Assembly: GCA_035222895.1 (NCBI GenBank)
Contig: JAVYIG010002535.1
Location: forward strand, 177,676 to 241,675
Direction of reading: 5' to 3'
From: Strongylocentrotus droebachiensis
Lineage: Eukaryota > Echinodermata > Echinoidea > Camarodonta > Strongylocentrotidae
DNA: 64,000 bases
The notes below the pieces were generated by a model, which ran no database searches, was not told the DNA's origin, and worked only from the letters and a program-made list of their open reading frames with translations. Shown here one piece after another: positions 46,795-60,400 of the stretch (positions are counted from its first letter, which is position 1; each line of letters starts with the position of its first letter). The position numbers and the translations under genes were made by a program.

Positions 46795-48205
46795 AACCAT
46801 ATCACTATTAATTTCATTTCACCAAGGAAAGTCGCTCGTGGGCTTGATTTCCGAAGCCCACGCCAAAGCTATACACGAAATTGACTGGCGCAAATAATCT
46901 TTGAGATTGAAGAGCGCCATCTAAACGAAGAACCAACCAACCAACCAAATGACAATATCATCAATAAATAGTATATATCACAAGCAAGTACCGATATCCA
47001 GAAACAGAATATTAGAATATAAAATAAATTGAAAACAAAACATTCTGTTCCCAAGAAACACATAATAAATATAACAATGATAATAATGACAATCATAATA
47101 ATATTACTAATATAATAATGAAATAATAGTAAAGGCAATAATAACACTACTACAACTAATGATAGTTAAAATAATAAATATGATAACGAACATTGCCACT
47201 CCTGTCTCCTTCATATCCCTGGCTTTAGCATGGCTGCTTTTACATCTAACTTAACAAAGTACTAATTACCTCTTAGTGCAATGAGCTCCATACCGGATTT
47301 CTATGTTCAAATATCAACGTCAAATGTTACTCATGCAGTTTGAAAGATTTCGCGAACTTAAGTGTCCTGTAAATCAAGGTATAATTCCCTTCTAAAGTCC
47401 GTTCCGCATTTGACAATAATTATGGAATCAAAATTGTTACAGAAAAATAAAGCAAACAAAGAAGAAGAGTTAAAGATAAACTTGGGTTCCAGCAGGCGCG
47501 TACGCAGGGAGTGGGGTCCCCCCTCAATTTTGTTTTATGTGTGCGTTTTTGAGGACCCCCTCCCCCCTTAAATGTTTGTGGTGCTAAAGGGTGACCTCCC
47601 CCCCCCCCCCCCCCCTACTGAACGAAATAACGGTCGGCATAATTTTCCAATTTCCAAGACAAAAACAAATATGTGCTCTTATTCACCGGCTGGCTGAGTC
47701 GTTGGGAAATTTTTCCTCAAAAACTGGACCAAAAAAAAAAAGAATGAGCCCTGTGACCTTGACCTTTGATCTCGTGACCCCAAAATCTAATCAGTTCATT
47801 GGCTCTGCAAGATAATTATATACATGACCCAAATTTGACGGGAATCCATCAATTGGTTCCTGAGATAACGCGTTCACGAGAACGGGACGTACGGACAACC
47901 CAAAAACATAATGCCTCCGGCTATTTTGTATGGGAAGCATAGCATGTGCTCTTAACCCCCGAGCCCCCCCCCCCCCCCCCCCCCGACCTTTTTCACCGGC
48001 TGGTTAAGTCGTTGCGTAATTTGTCCTCAAACACTGGAAGGAAAAAAAAGAAAAAAATGTGCTCTTAGGGATAGAGAGAAGGGTGGGGGTGAAGGATAAA
48101 TAAGATAGAGAAAGAGAGAGGGGGAGGAGGAGTGAATGAGCGAGTGTGAGAGGGAGATCGAGAGGGATGGGTCTTCGTCAATCTTCTTTTTTTTTTTTCT
48201 ATTCC
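46615..48205. other. Intergenic, homopolymers and short repeats
   Basis: A T run at 46758-46791, C runs near 47598-47614 and 47967-47984, and a direct repeat of a ~45-bp segment around CCGGCTGG and AAGTCGTTG or GAGTCGTTG (47685 and 47995). Related poly-C-flanked sequence recurs at 62055-62130. A GA-rich tract lies at 48070-48160. No gene seen. Confidence 0.5.
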
Positions 48206-48368
48206 TCATTCTGTCTTTGTTATTACATGCTGGAAATAGGCGGTGTCGGAAATGTCCGGAGCTGACTTGAAATCCCCGTAGAGGGCCTGTTCGCAATTCT
48301 CACCAAAAACTTCAGCAAGCATGGACGCTACTTGCCCAGCACGGATAGCCTGAAGAGGCACAGTCGTC
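48206..48368 (-). CDS. GNMT: GNMT-like minus copy, terminal exon
   Basis: Acceptor TTTTCATCAG on the minus strand. Encodes TTVPLQAIRAGQVASML, FGENCEQALYGDFKSA and TAYFQHVITKTE, then TGA at 48208-48206. 163 nt. Confidence 0.9.
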
Positions 48369-51300
48369 CTGATGAAAAGAAATGAAAAACAATATATAAA
48401 GACACACAATGAATGAATGAAACACACCACGGCAGTCACATCACCATGCACCCCTCTCTACTTCTTCTTATTCATGTAATTTCCAAAGGGCTATATATGT
48501 GGCCTATAAGGAACTCTACTCTATGACTGAGGGTACGTTTATGCTCAACTTTTCATAGCCAGAATGAGGTATTTGTTACGCGTTTAGTTTAACACATGGT
48601 TGCGTCCTTTCTCATTTGTGTAGAATCACAGAAAAACAGCGATCGTAATCGTCGATCGTAAACTCACAAAAAGGTGCGTTTTGGATAGGCGATTCTGCAA
48701 ATTCAACGATTCTGGGGAAGCATAAACTCACAATCATTTGTAAACGCGCCGGGGTCAACGTAGCATGCGCAGTGCAGGTTTGGACTGCACTTCTCTGGCC
48801 CCTCCAGGCATGATTCTGGCTCTGGCTCGTTTACGATGAGCGTTTCAAATCGCTCATTCTGCCTTCAAAATTGAGCATAAACGTACCCTTAGATGCTTAT
48901 CCATATGTATTTATCGACAATAAACACGGTACTTACCTTACTATTTCTTCTCGCATTCAATACAAATTTTAACACAATACGTACAATCCGAGACATAACA
49001 GCTATTCCGTGTGAGTAAAAAAAGAAAAGAGTTTACACCTAGAAAACTGCTAATTATTTTAAAAAATCATCTATGAACAGTAATTTATTATACATCTTAT
49101 GAAAGATGATTTTATCATTAGTATCCTTTTTGTGTGGTATGAGTTCAAGTTTGGATGAACAAGAGGCATCGTTAGCAAGAGTGCAACAATCGACTTGCGC
49201 CAAAGTTGCTTATGTAATGTTTGAGTCGTTCAAATGTCAATAAACACGCAGCATTGTTGAACGGGTTGTAATGTCTTTTTTCATGACAGTGTTAAAAGGG
49301 GTGGGAGGGAGAAGGGGGCGGGCGATTTACCATTTAACGACCCCCCCCCCCCAAAAAAAAAAGGAACATAAATTGTTGTTGTGCCTTGTCGTGAAACAAA
49401 TCCACTCTGTGTAATCTGGCTCCGAGTACCCCATTTTTAGGCTTGTTCAGACAACTCCCACCCCCCCCCCCCCCAAAAAAAAAAAAAAAATCCACCGTGG
49501 TTATTATTTTTGGGTTTAATTTAAACAATTAAAAAAAAATGACAATCGACGGTGCAACCCAAATAAGGCGCATTTTCACTGAACTCTGTGTTATTATTAA
49601 AGACCAGAAGGTAAAGTGTATGCAAAAAAAAGACTTGAGCAAAAGTATTAAAGTTAGAGGATGAATTGTATGAATGTTTCAAATGAGATGCATTGCACAC
49701 ACACACGCACGATTGTTCTTTGATATTTGAAATGTAATATGTGTGGCATGATTAATTTTGTTAGGGATGTTATTCGGATCTGCAAAGACCGAATTAATAC
49801 TAAAATCCCGATCGTTTTACGCAAGTCGATTTTTGCACTCTCGCCAACAATGCCTCCTGTTCATCCAAGCGTGAACACATACCACACAAAAATGATACTC
49901 AATGATTTGGGATGACACACTCTTTCATAAGATGTATAATAATTTACTGTTCATAGATGATTTTTTAAAAAATTAGCAATATTCTAGGTGTTAACTTTTT
50001 GGGGGGCTCACACTTTATATACACGTTAGAGAATATTGTCGAGTTAAGTTTCAAATCTTCATCTTAATAAATATGCGAAGGATTCTTAAAGTAGATATTC
50101 ATTGATTTTAAAAACTAACTTAATTTCATTATTGCAAAGTTGAAACCTCGATTCGACAAGGTTATCAAAATTCAATGCTTGGAAACATAAATGATTATCA
50201 TAAATTATAAAACGCTTAAATACAGCCCCGGCATAGCACCTGAGGAGCTCTCCGAACGCTGCTTAGATGTGTGAGATCACAGTATGGACACGACTTGCAC
50301 AAGCAGACGATGTCCCATGACATCTCACACATTTTCAGTGCCTGTGTTTTCATCTTTTCTTGAGATCTTTCTCTTACTTCACTACCGTCAGGCTAAATGT
50401 ATAATCTATTGCCTCACTCTAAACCCCGCACATGTTTTTATTTTGATGACAAATGCAGCGATACAAAAATAAAGGAATCTGTCGCTTGTAAACAAAATAA
50501 GACGCCATTGAATATTCAGCTGCACACACCACGGTATGTTCGGCGTTTCAAGAGGGAACAAATGCCGTCCTTAATATCATTCCGGGGGGTTTTCAATTCG
50601 AAAGTCTGGTTTCTTTGATTGTTAATTAACCCCTATCCTGTGTATTTACAAGCAAAAGATTCAAGTTATCGGAATCGGGTCATATCCCCTTTTTAATGGT
50701 TTGACATGCCATCACATTTATATACACTAAACTCATTATAATTTGACAAATAAAAGCTTTGCAATTATGTTCATTCTTTATGGGATGTCGTCTGCTTGGG
50801 CAGTATTGGTCCATATAGTGACGTCATTAAAACATCGTTATTTTTCCGGCGAATCTCTCGTATATCCCAGCTGCTATGCAGGTGGTTGTATTTGTATTTT
50901 TATAAAAAAAAAAAGATATGTAGTTGACCTAAAACTTGTACGATGGCCATCTGTTAGCTTACAAGTTTCTAGTCATACATTATTTGACATATTTGTGATT
51001 TTCTTTGAATTTCACCTTTAATTGTGGTAGTGTGAAATGAAACAAGACAATTCTCGTTTGAAAACAAGACAAGTTGGTATAGATGTTTCAATCCTGTCTG
51101 CACTATTTGGCCAGGATGGATTAAACCTCCCTGCATGGTTACTGACTTTAGAGGGCGCAAATAGCTACAAGTAGTTGAATTACTTACTTTTCAATATTAC
51201 AGTTGTTGTTGTTGATGTTGTTTCCTGACGTAGTATCAGCGCCATTTTGTTTACCCTTGTCAGAAGCACTACCATCAACTAACATGTCGAAAGTGATGTT

Positions 51301-51384
51301 GACGAAATCTTGTTTTCCAGGAGATTTAACTATATCAGAGGATATTTTGTTGATAGTATTTTCCTGAATTGACGTTATAAAGAT

Positions 51385-51415
<31 letters not shown>

Positions 51416-54400
51416 ACAAATTACAATAACCATATAGTGTGTCGTTTTCTCCATGAATGTGAGAAGGAAAGAAGGGAAAACAGTTCCAGCTGCATTTCAT
51501 ACAATATTGTGCAAGGCAGCTTAAAATGCTGCTTGGTCATGTGATGTAATTTGACCAATTAGATTCTTTTAACTCTATGCTGTACGATAAGATTATTGCG
51601 TGTCATCTTTATACGCGCAGGGCCCTCAGGAAGAACGGCATGGAGACTGATGAGGCCTCCCGTAGTAAACACATGTATTAGTAGTAGAAGTAGTATTACC
51701 AATATTACGACAAATAATAGTGAATTTTTGCATAGCGCTCTTGTCTGTCAGACTTGACATTCCTGACGCTCCAGAATTATTAGCTGTAGCATGTCTTCCG
51801 TGTTGTAGCTCTCGCATGTCAATGAATTATTTCCTGCCAGGTACCCATTTACCTCACCTGGGTGGAGTGTTGCAAATGTAGATTCATGCCTTGGCAATAG
51901 ACATTAGTTCTGCGGTGAGACTCGAACCGTAAACCATATGATTCACAGTTCTGTAACCCATAGTTCATCATCATTATTATTAGGTGATACGTACGTAGAC
52001 GTATCACCTTTTGATTTCGTCAAGATTTTTATTATTTATTTATTTATTTATTTATTTATTATTAGGTGATACGTAACGAAGTCAACGTATCACCTTTTGT
52101 TTTCGTCAAGATTGTTATTTATTATTATTTATTTATTATTATTCTTCCTCGAATTTGTTCGCAGGATATCTCAAGACTGAATAAAGCCATAATCATGAAT
52201 CTTTCAATGATGATAGATCTTAGTCTAACTTAGAAGTGCGTGACTTTTCAAAGACTCAAAGTCATCGTGACGTCATCCAGACGCCATTTTGTGAAAATCA
52301 ACTTATGACCATATCTTCATAACAGAAAGCCATTTCTCATTCATATTTGTCATGATCAAGGTCAATATTTGTCGGGTCAATTTCAGATCAATAAATGCGC
52401 GCAAAAATGCGCGTGCGCGTAGGTGCGCGCGTTAATGCGCGCGTAAAATTTAAAATTGCTCAAAATCGTCTTAAAATTTTTTTGCATACGTTTCAGGCCA
52501 TTATAAGCATTCATAAAAAATCGCGCAAAACACGCATTTTGGGCGTTTTCGTTCGTCACGGCCGAACGAAAAAATAATTCCCTCCGCAAAAACTTTTGAC
52601 AGGATATTCCTCATAATTTTCCGAACAATTTGATACCAAGTTTATCTCTTTATCATTATTAATAACGGAATGAGCGTCCGTTCAAGATAACCGTCCGCAC
52701 GCGCGATTTTTGTAATACATAGCATATACGGGCAAAAACATGCCCATAAAAAGTCCATTGATATGAATTAGGACTGCCAATTTTTTTTTCATATTTAGAT
52801 AGAGTATGAGTCGAAGGTATGATTTCATATCTCATTTGGCCATTAAGTACATCTTGACGTCATCATAATGGCCTTGGAAGTCAAAAATACAAAAATGCAT
52901 ATTATGACGTCATTATGTTTATGGAAAATTTAGTGTATTTCTCTTAATATTCATCGATTATCTTCTAGATTTTAATATGTTGTAGCCGAGGCAATCGTCT
53001 TCGAGATCAGTTTACACCAATTTTCATTTAAATGATGTCATCATAGAAAAAAATTCAATTAAAGGCCACATGTCAAAATTTTCGTCATTTGCGTGTTATG
53101 TCTATGGAGGGTGAATTTTGTCCACACTATGAATCTACATCACATCCATCTTTCAGCACTATCTCGCTCATTTGTGCTCTGTTTTCTCCCAAATTTGGAT
53201 ATGTTATAGCTGAGACCATGGGCTATCAAAAAGGGTGACTTTGTTTTTTAATCAGATGTTGGGATCATGTTAAAATTTTCGATCGAAAGTTGAAATTGCA
53301 AATTTTGAAGGAATCATTAGGTGATACGTAACGAAGTCAACGTATCACCTTTTGTTTTCGTCAAGATTGTTATTTATTATTAGGTGATACGTACGTAGAC
53401 GTATCACCTTTTGATTTCGTCAAGATTTTTCTTTATTTATTATTATTATTTATTAGGTGATACGTACGAAGTCTACGTATCACCTATTGATTTCGTCAAG
53501 ATTTTTATTTATTATTTATTTATTATTTATTATTCTTCCTCGATTTTGTTCGCAGGATATCTCAAGATTGAATAAAGCCATTGTCATGAAATTTTCATGA
53601 TGATAGACCTTAGTCTAACTTAGAACTGCGTGACTTTTCAAAGACTCAAAATTATCGTGACGTCATCCAGGCGCCATTTTGTGAAAATCAACTTATGATC
53701 ATATCTTCATAACGGAAAGTAATTTTTCATTCATATTTATCACGAATTAGATCGATATCCGTCCGGTCAATTTCAGGTCAAGAAATGCGCGCAAAAATGC
53801 GCGTACGCTTTTGTCCGCGCGTTTACGCGCGCGAAATTTTTTAAATGCTCCAAATCATCCCAATTTTTTTTTACATACGTTTCAGGCCAAATAGAGCATT
53901 TGATAAAAAAATTACGCACACGTGCATGCGCGCGCGTTTTCGCGCGTACTTGCATTTTGCAACATAGAATCGCCGATTTTTTTCTGTCATCAGATTTGGT
54001 ACATTTTTCCAAGCATTTTGATAACTTGTTCACCTTTTATTAACGCAATGAGCGTCCGTCAAAGTTGACAGCACGCGCGGATTTGCATTATCTTTATCTA
54101 CAATACATGGGCAAAAACATGCCTATATAAAATTCATTGTAACTCTTTAGAATAGATAGAAACTCCTAATATTTTTTCATATTTAGATAGATTATGAGTT
54201 GGAGATATCATTTCATGTCTCATTTGATCCTCAATTAACTCATGACGTCATCATAATGGCCTCCAAACTCAAAATTTCAATTTGCATATTATGACGTCAT
54301 CATTTTTTTGGAAAATTGATTGTATCTCTGTAAATATCAATCAATTTTCTTTCAAATTTTGATATGTTCTAGCTGAGACAATTTTCTACAAATTCAGTGT

Positions 54401-57400
54401 TCACAATTTTAATTTCTGACAAAAGTATCATGTGTATTTTTGCAATTAAAGGAGGCATGTCAATTTTTCACATTTTGCGTGTATTCTCTATGGGACATGA
54501 CTTTTTCTCAAAACTGGATTCTACACTCATGTCTTTCGCGAGCAAAATCTCCGTTTGTTTTATCTTTGTTTTCGCTGAGCTTCGGATATGTTGTAGCTGA
54601 GACAATGGGCTACCATAAGTGTGCCCTTTATTTTTCGATTAGATGCCGGGATCATGCTCATATTTCACTTGCAAAGTAGGATTTTAGAATTCCATTTCCC
54701 GTCTACGTGTAATCGCTATGGGAGATGTTTTGGTATATCGGTAACGCACTTGACTTCCAACCTCGAGATCCCTGGTTCGAGTCCGGGGTGTCTCCAACAA
54801 TTTTTTGCTTCACTTTTTTTTTCCTTTTGACCTTCATTGTACCATCTCCTTTGATTATTTAAACACGTAGAATCGCAAATAATGTCATAATAACCCTTTT
54901 TTACTTTATTATTACCCTATTTTCACTTAATCCATTACTTTTTGCGTGTAATCCCTATGGGAGATGACTTTTTCTCAAATCTGGAGTCTACATTCCTGTC
55001 TTTTGCGAGCAATATCGCCGTTATTTCTGCTTGGATTTTGTTGATTTTTGAGTATGTTGTAAGCTGAGACTATATGCTATCTAAATCACCTCTCATCTTA
55101 TCAATAAGATGTCATGATCGCGCTCATGATCATGATCATGATCATCATGATCATCATTATCATAATGATGATAATCATTTATCAATTACATTTTCATTTC
55201 TTTGAATAAGATAAAATCGTCAAAAGGTGTTCTTCATGATGTAAATTAGAGTCAAATGTGTAACTGGTTACTGCACAGGGTCAAAGGTCATATATCGTTT
55301 CAATCTATCTTCCCTAGATCCATGATGATCAAGGAGACACAATTTAATCTTGACATATGAATAGGATCATAATGAGAGAAGCATATAAATGGGAGAAGCA
55401 TTTTACAAAATAATATATCGTGTAATGCATTATTCTTTATGTAAACCATTATCATACGTATCACCTAATTCGTCTAAATGACGAATTAAAGTCTAGTTAT
55501 TATTTATTATTCTTCCTCGAATTTGTTCGCAGGATATCTCAAGACTGACTGACGCCATTGTCATGAAACTTTCAATGATGATAGATCTTAGTCTAACTTA
55601 GAACTGCGTGACTTTTTAAAGACTCAAAATCATCGTGACGTCATCCAGGCGCCATTTTGTGAAAATCAACTAATGATCATATCTTCATAATGGAAAAGTA
55701 TTTCTCATTCATAATTATCACGATTAAGATCAATATCCGTCCGGTCAATTTCAGGTCAATAAACGTGCGCAAATGCGCGCGTGCGCGCTCATCCGCGCGT
55801 TTACGCGCGCGCAAAAATTTAAAATGCTCTAAATCATCCCAAATTTTTTTGCATACGTTTCAGGCCATATAGAGCATTTGATAAAAAAATTACGCACACG
55901 CGCATGCGCGCGCGTTTTCGCGCGTACTGGCATTTTGCAACATAGAATCGCCGATTTTTTTCTGTCATCATATTTGGTACATTTTTCCAAGCATTTTGAT
56001 AACTTGTTCACCTTTTAATAACGCAATGAGCGTCCGTCAAAGTTGACAGTACGCGCGGCTCTGCGCTATCTTTATCCACCATACATGGGCAAAATCATGC
56101 CTATACAAAATTCATTGTAAACTCTCAGAAAAGATAGGAACTCCCAATATTTTTTCATATTTAGATAGATTATGAGTCGGAGATATGATTTCATGTCTCA
56201 TTTGACCCTCAATTAAATCATGACGTCATCATAATGGCCTCCAAACTCAAAATTTTAATTTGCACATTATGACGTAAGCATATTTTTTGAAAATTGATTG
56301 TATCCCTGTAAATATTGATTGATTTTCTTACAAATTTTTATATGTTCTAGCTGAGACAATTTTCTACAAATGCAGTATCCACAATTTTTATTTTTGACAA
56401 AAGTATCATGGTGTATTTTTGCGATTAAAGGAGGCATGTCAATTTTTCACATTTTTGCGTGTATTCTCTATGGGACATGACTTTTTCTCAAAACTGGATT
56501 CTACACACCTGTCTTTCGCGAGCAAAATCTCCGTTGTTTTAGCTTCGTTTTTGCTGAGCTTCGGATATGTTGTAGCTAAGACAATAATCTATCACAAATG
56601 TGCCCTTTATTTTTCGATTAGATGCCGGGATCATGCTAATATTTCACTTGCAAAGTAGGATTTCAGAATTTCATTTCCCGTTTACGTGTAATCGCTATGG
56701 GAGATGTTTTGGTACATCGGTAACGCACTTGACTTCTAACCTCGAGATCCCCTGGTTCGAGTCCGGGTGTCTCCAACATTTTTTTTCTTCACTTTTTTTT
56801 CCTTTTGACCTTCACTGTACCATCTCCTTTGATTATTTAAACACGTAGAATCGCAAATAATGTCATAAACAACCCTTTTTACTTTATATTACCTCTATTT
56901 TCACTTAATCCATTACTTTTTGCGTGTAATCCCTATGGGAGATGACTTTTTCTCAAATCTGGAGTCTACATTCCTGTCTTTTGCGAGCAATATCGCCGTT
57001 ATTTCTGCTTGGATTTTGTGTTGATTTTTGAGTATGTTGTAGCTGAGACTATATGCTATCTAAATCAACCCTCATTCTTTCAATAAGATTGTCATGATTG
57101 CGCTCATGATCATGATCATTATCATCATGATCATCATTATCGTAATGATGATAATCATTTATCAATTACATTTTCATTTCTTTGAATAAGATAAAATCGT
57201 CAAAAGGTGTTCTTCATGATGTAAATAAGAGTCAAATGTGTAACTGGTTACTGCACAGGGTCAAAGGTCATATATTGTTTCAATCTATCTTCCCTAGATT
57301 CATGATGATCAAGGAGACACAATTTAATCTTGACATATGTATAGATCATAATGGGAGAAGCATATCAATGGAGAAGCATTTTACAAAATAATATATTGTG

Positions 57401-60400
57401 TAATGCATTATTCGTTATGTAAACCATTATCATACGTATCACCTAATTCGTCTAAGTGACGAATTAAAGTCTAGTTTTTATTATTATTCTTCCTCGAATT
57501 TGTTCGCAAGATATCTCAAGAATGAATAAAGCTATTATCATGAAACTTGTAATGATGATAGATATTAGTCTAACTTAGAACTGCGTGACTTTTCAGAGAC
57601 TCGGATCATCGTGACGTCATCCAGGCGCCATTTGTGAAAATCAACTTATGATCATATCTTCATAACGGAATGTAATTTTTCATTCATATTTACCATGATT
57701 AAGATCAATATTCGTCCGGTCAATTTCAGGTCAAAAAATGCGCGCAAAAATGCGCGTACGCTTTTGTCCGCGCGTTTACGCGCGCGAAATTTTTTAAAAT
57801 GCTCCAAATCATCCCAAATTTTTTTTACATACGTTTCAGGCCATATGGAGCATTTAATAAAAAAAAATTACGCACACGCCCATGCGCGCGCATTTTCGCG
57901 CGTACTGGCATTTTGCAACATAGAATCGCCGATTTTTTTCTGTCATCATATTTGGTACACTTTTCCAAGCATTTTGATAACTTGTTCACCTTTTAATAAC
58001 GCAATGAGCGTCCGTCAAAGTTGACAGCACGCGCGGATTTGCGTTATCTTTATCCACAATACATGGGCAAAAACATGCCTATGTAACATTCATTGTAACT
58101 CTTTAGAATAGATAGAAACTCGTAATATTTTTTCATATTTTGATAGATTATGAGTTGGAAATATGATTTCATGTCTCATTTGATCCTCAATTAACTCATG
58201 ACGTCATCATAATGGCCTCCAAACTCAAAATTTAAATTTGCATATTATGACGTCAGCATATTTTTGGAAAATTGATTGTATCTCTGTAAATATGGATCAA
58301 TTTCTTTCAAATTTTTGATATGTTCTAGCTGAGATAATTTTCTACAAATGCAGTGGCCATAATTTTCCAGTTTGACAAAGGTATCATGGCGTATTTTTGC
58401 GATTAAAGGAGGCATGTCAATTTTTCACATTTTGCGTGTATTGTCTATGGGACATGACTATTTCTCAAAACTGGATTCTACATTTCCGTCTTTAGCGAGC
58501 AACATCTCCGTTGTTTTAGCTTTGTTTACGCTGAGATTCGAGTATGTTGTAGCTGAGACAATAAGCTATCACAAGTGTGCCTTTTATTTTTCGATCAGAT
58601 GCCGGGATTATGCTCACATTTCACTTGCAAAGTAGGATTTGAGAATTCCATTTCCCGTTTACGTGTAATCGCTATGGGAAATGTTTTGCCTATATCGGTA
58701 ACGCACTTGACTTCCAACCTCGAGATCCCACAATATATGTCTTTACTTTTTTTTTCCTTTTTGACCTTTCACTGTATCATCTCCTTTAAATATTAAAACA
58801 CGTATAATCGCAAATAATGTAATAAACAACCCTATTTACTTTAGTATTACCCTATTTTCACTTAATCCATTACTTTTTGCGTGTAATCCCTACGGGAGAT
58901 GACTTTTTCTCAAATCTAGTTTATACATTCCTGTCTTTTGAGCAATATCGCCGTTATTTCTGCTTGGATTTTGTTGATTTTTGAGTATGTTGTAGCTGAG
59001 ACTATATGCTATCTAAATCATCCCTCATTTATTCAATAAGATGTCAGGATCACGCTTATGATCATGATCATGATCATTATCATCATTGATCATCATGATC
59101 ATCAGGATCATCATGATCATCATTATCATAATGATGATAATCATTTATCATTTACATTTTCATTTCTTTGAATAAGATAAAATTGTCACAATGTGTTCTT
59201 CATGATGTACATTAGAGTTAAAGGTGTAACTGGTTACTGCACAGGGTCAATGGCCATATATTGTTTCAATCTATCTTCCCCAGATCCATAATGATCAAGG
59301 GGACAACATTTAAACTTGACATATGGACAGATCTCAATGGAGAGAGCATTTTATAAAATAACATATCGTGTAATGCATTCTTCATTATGTAAACCATTAG
59401 CATACGTATCACCTAAATCGTCTAAGTGACGAATTAAAGTCTAGTTATTTATTATTATTCTTCCTCGAATTTGTTCGCAGGATATCTCAAGACTGAATAA
59501 AGCCATTATCATGAAACTTGCCATGATGATAGATCTTAGTCTAACTTAGAACTGCGTGACTTTTCGAAGACTCAAATTTATCGTGACGTCATCCAGGCGC
59601 CATTTTGTGAAATCAACTAATGATCATATCTTCATAACGGAAAGTAATTTTTCATTCATATTTATTGCGATTAAGATCAATATCCGTCCGGTCAATTTCA
59701 GGTCAAAAAACGTGCGCAAATGCGCGTGTGCGCGCTCGTCCGCGCGTTTACGCGCGCGCAAAAATTTAAAATGCTCTAAATCATCCCAAATTTTTTTGGC
59801 ATACGTTTCAGGCCATATAGAGCATTGATAAAAAATCGCGCTCACGCGCATTGCGCGCACGTTTTTTGCGCGTACTAGCATTTTGCAACATAGAATCGCC
59901 GAATTTTCTTTATCATCATATTTGGCACATTTTTCCAAGCATTTGATAACTTGTTCATCTTTTAATAACGCAATGAGCGTCCGCCAAAGTTGACAGCGCG
60001 CGCGGCCTGCGTTATCTTTATCCACAATACATGAGCAAAAACATGCCTATACAAAAATCTTTTTAAACTCTTCAGAATAGATATGAACTCCCAATATTTT
60101 TTCATATTTAGATAGATTATGAGTCGGAGATATGATTTCATGTCTCATTTGACCCTCAATTAACTAATGACGTCATCATAATGGTCTCCGAACTCAAAAT
60201 TTCAATTGCATATTATGACGTTTGCATATTTTTGGAAAATTGATTGTATCTCTGTAAATATTGATTGATTTTCTTTCAAATTTTGAAATGTTTTAGCTGA
60301 GACAATTTTATACAAATATAGTGTTCACAATTTTTCATTTTGACAAAGGGCATCATGGCGTATTTTTGCGATTAAAGGAGGCATGTCAATTTTTCACATT

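Noticed and set aside
54721-54796. Functional tRNA gene
   Set aside because: The anticodon arm has an enlarged loop and the D arm is weak; only the acceptor stem, T arm and B box are convincing.
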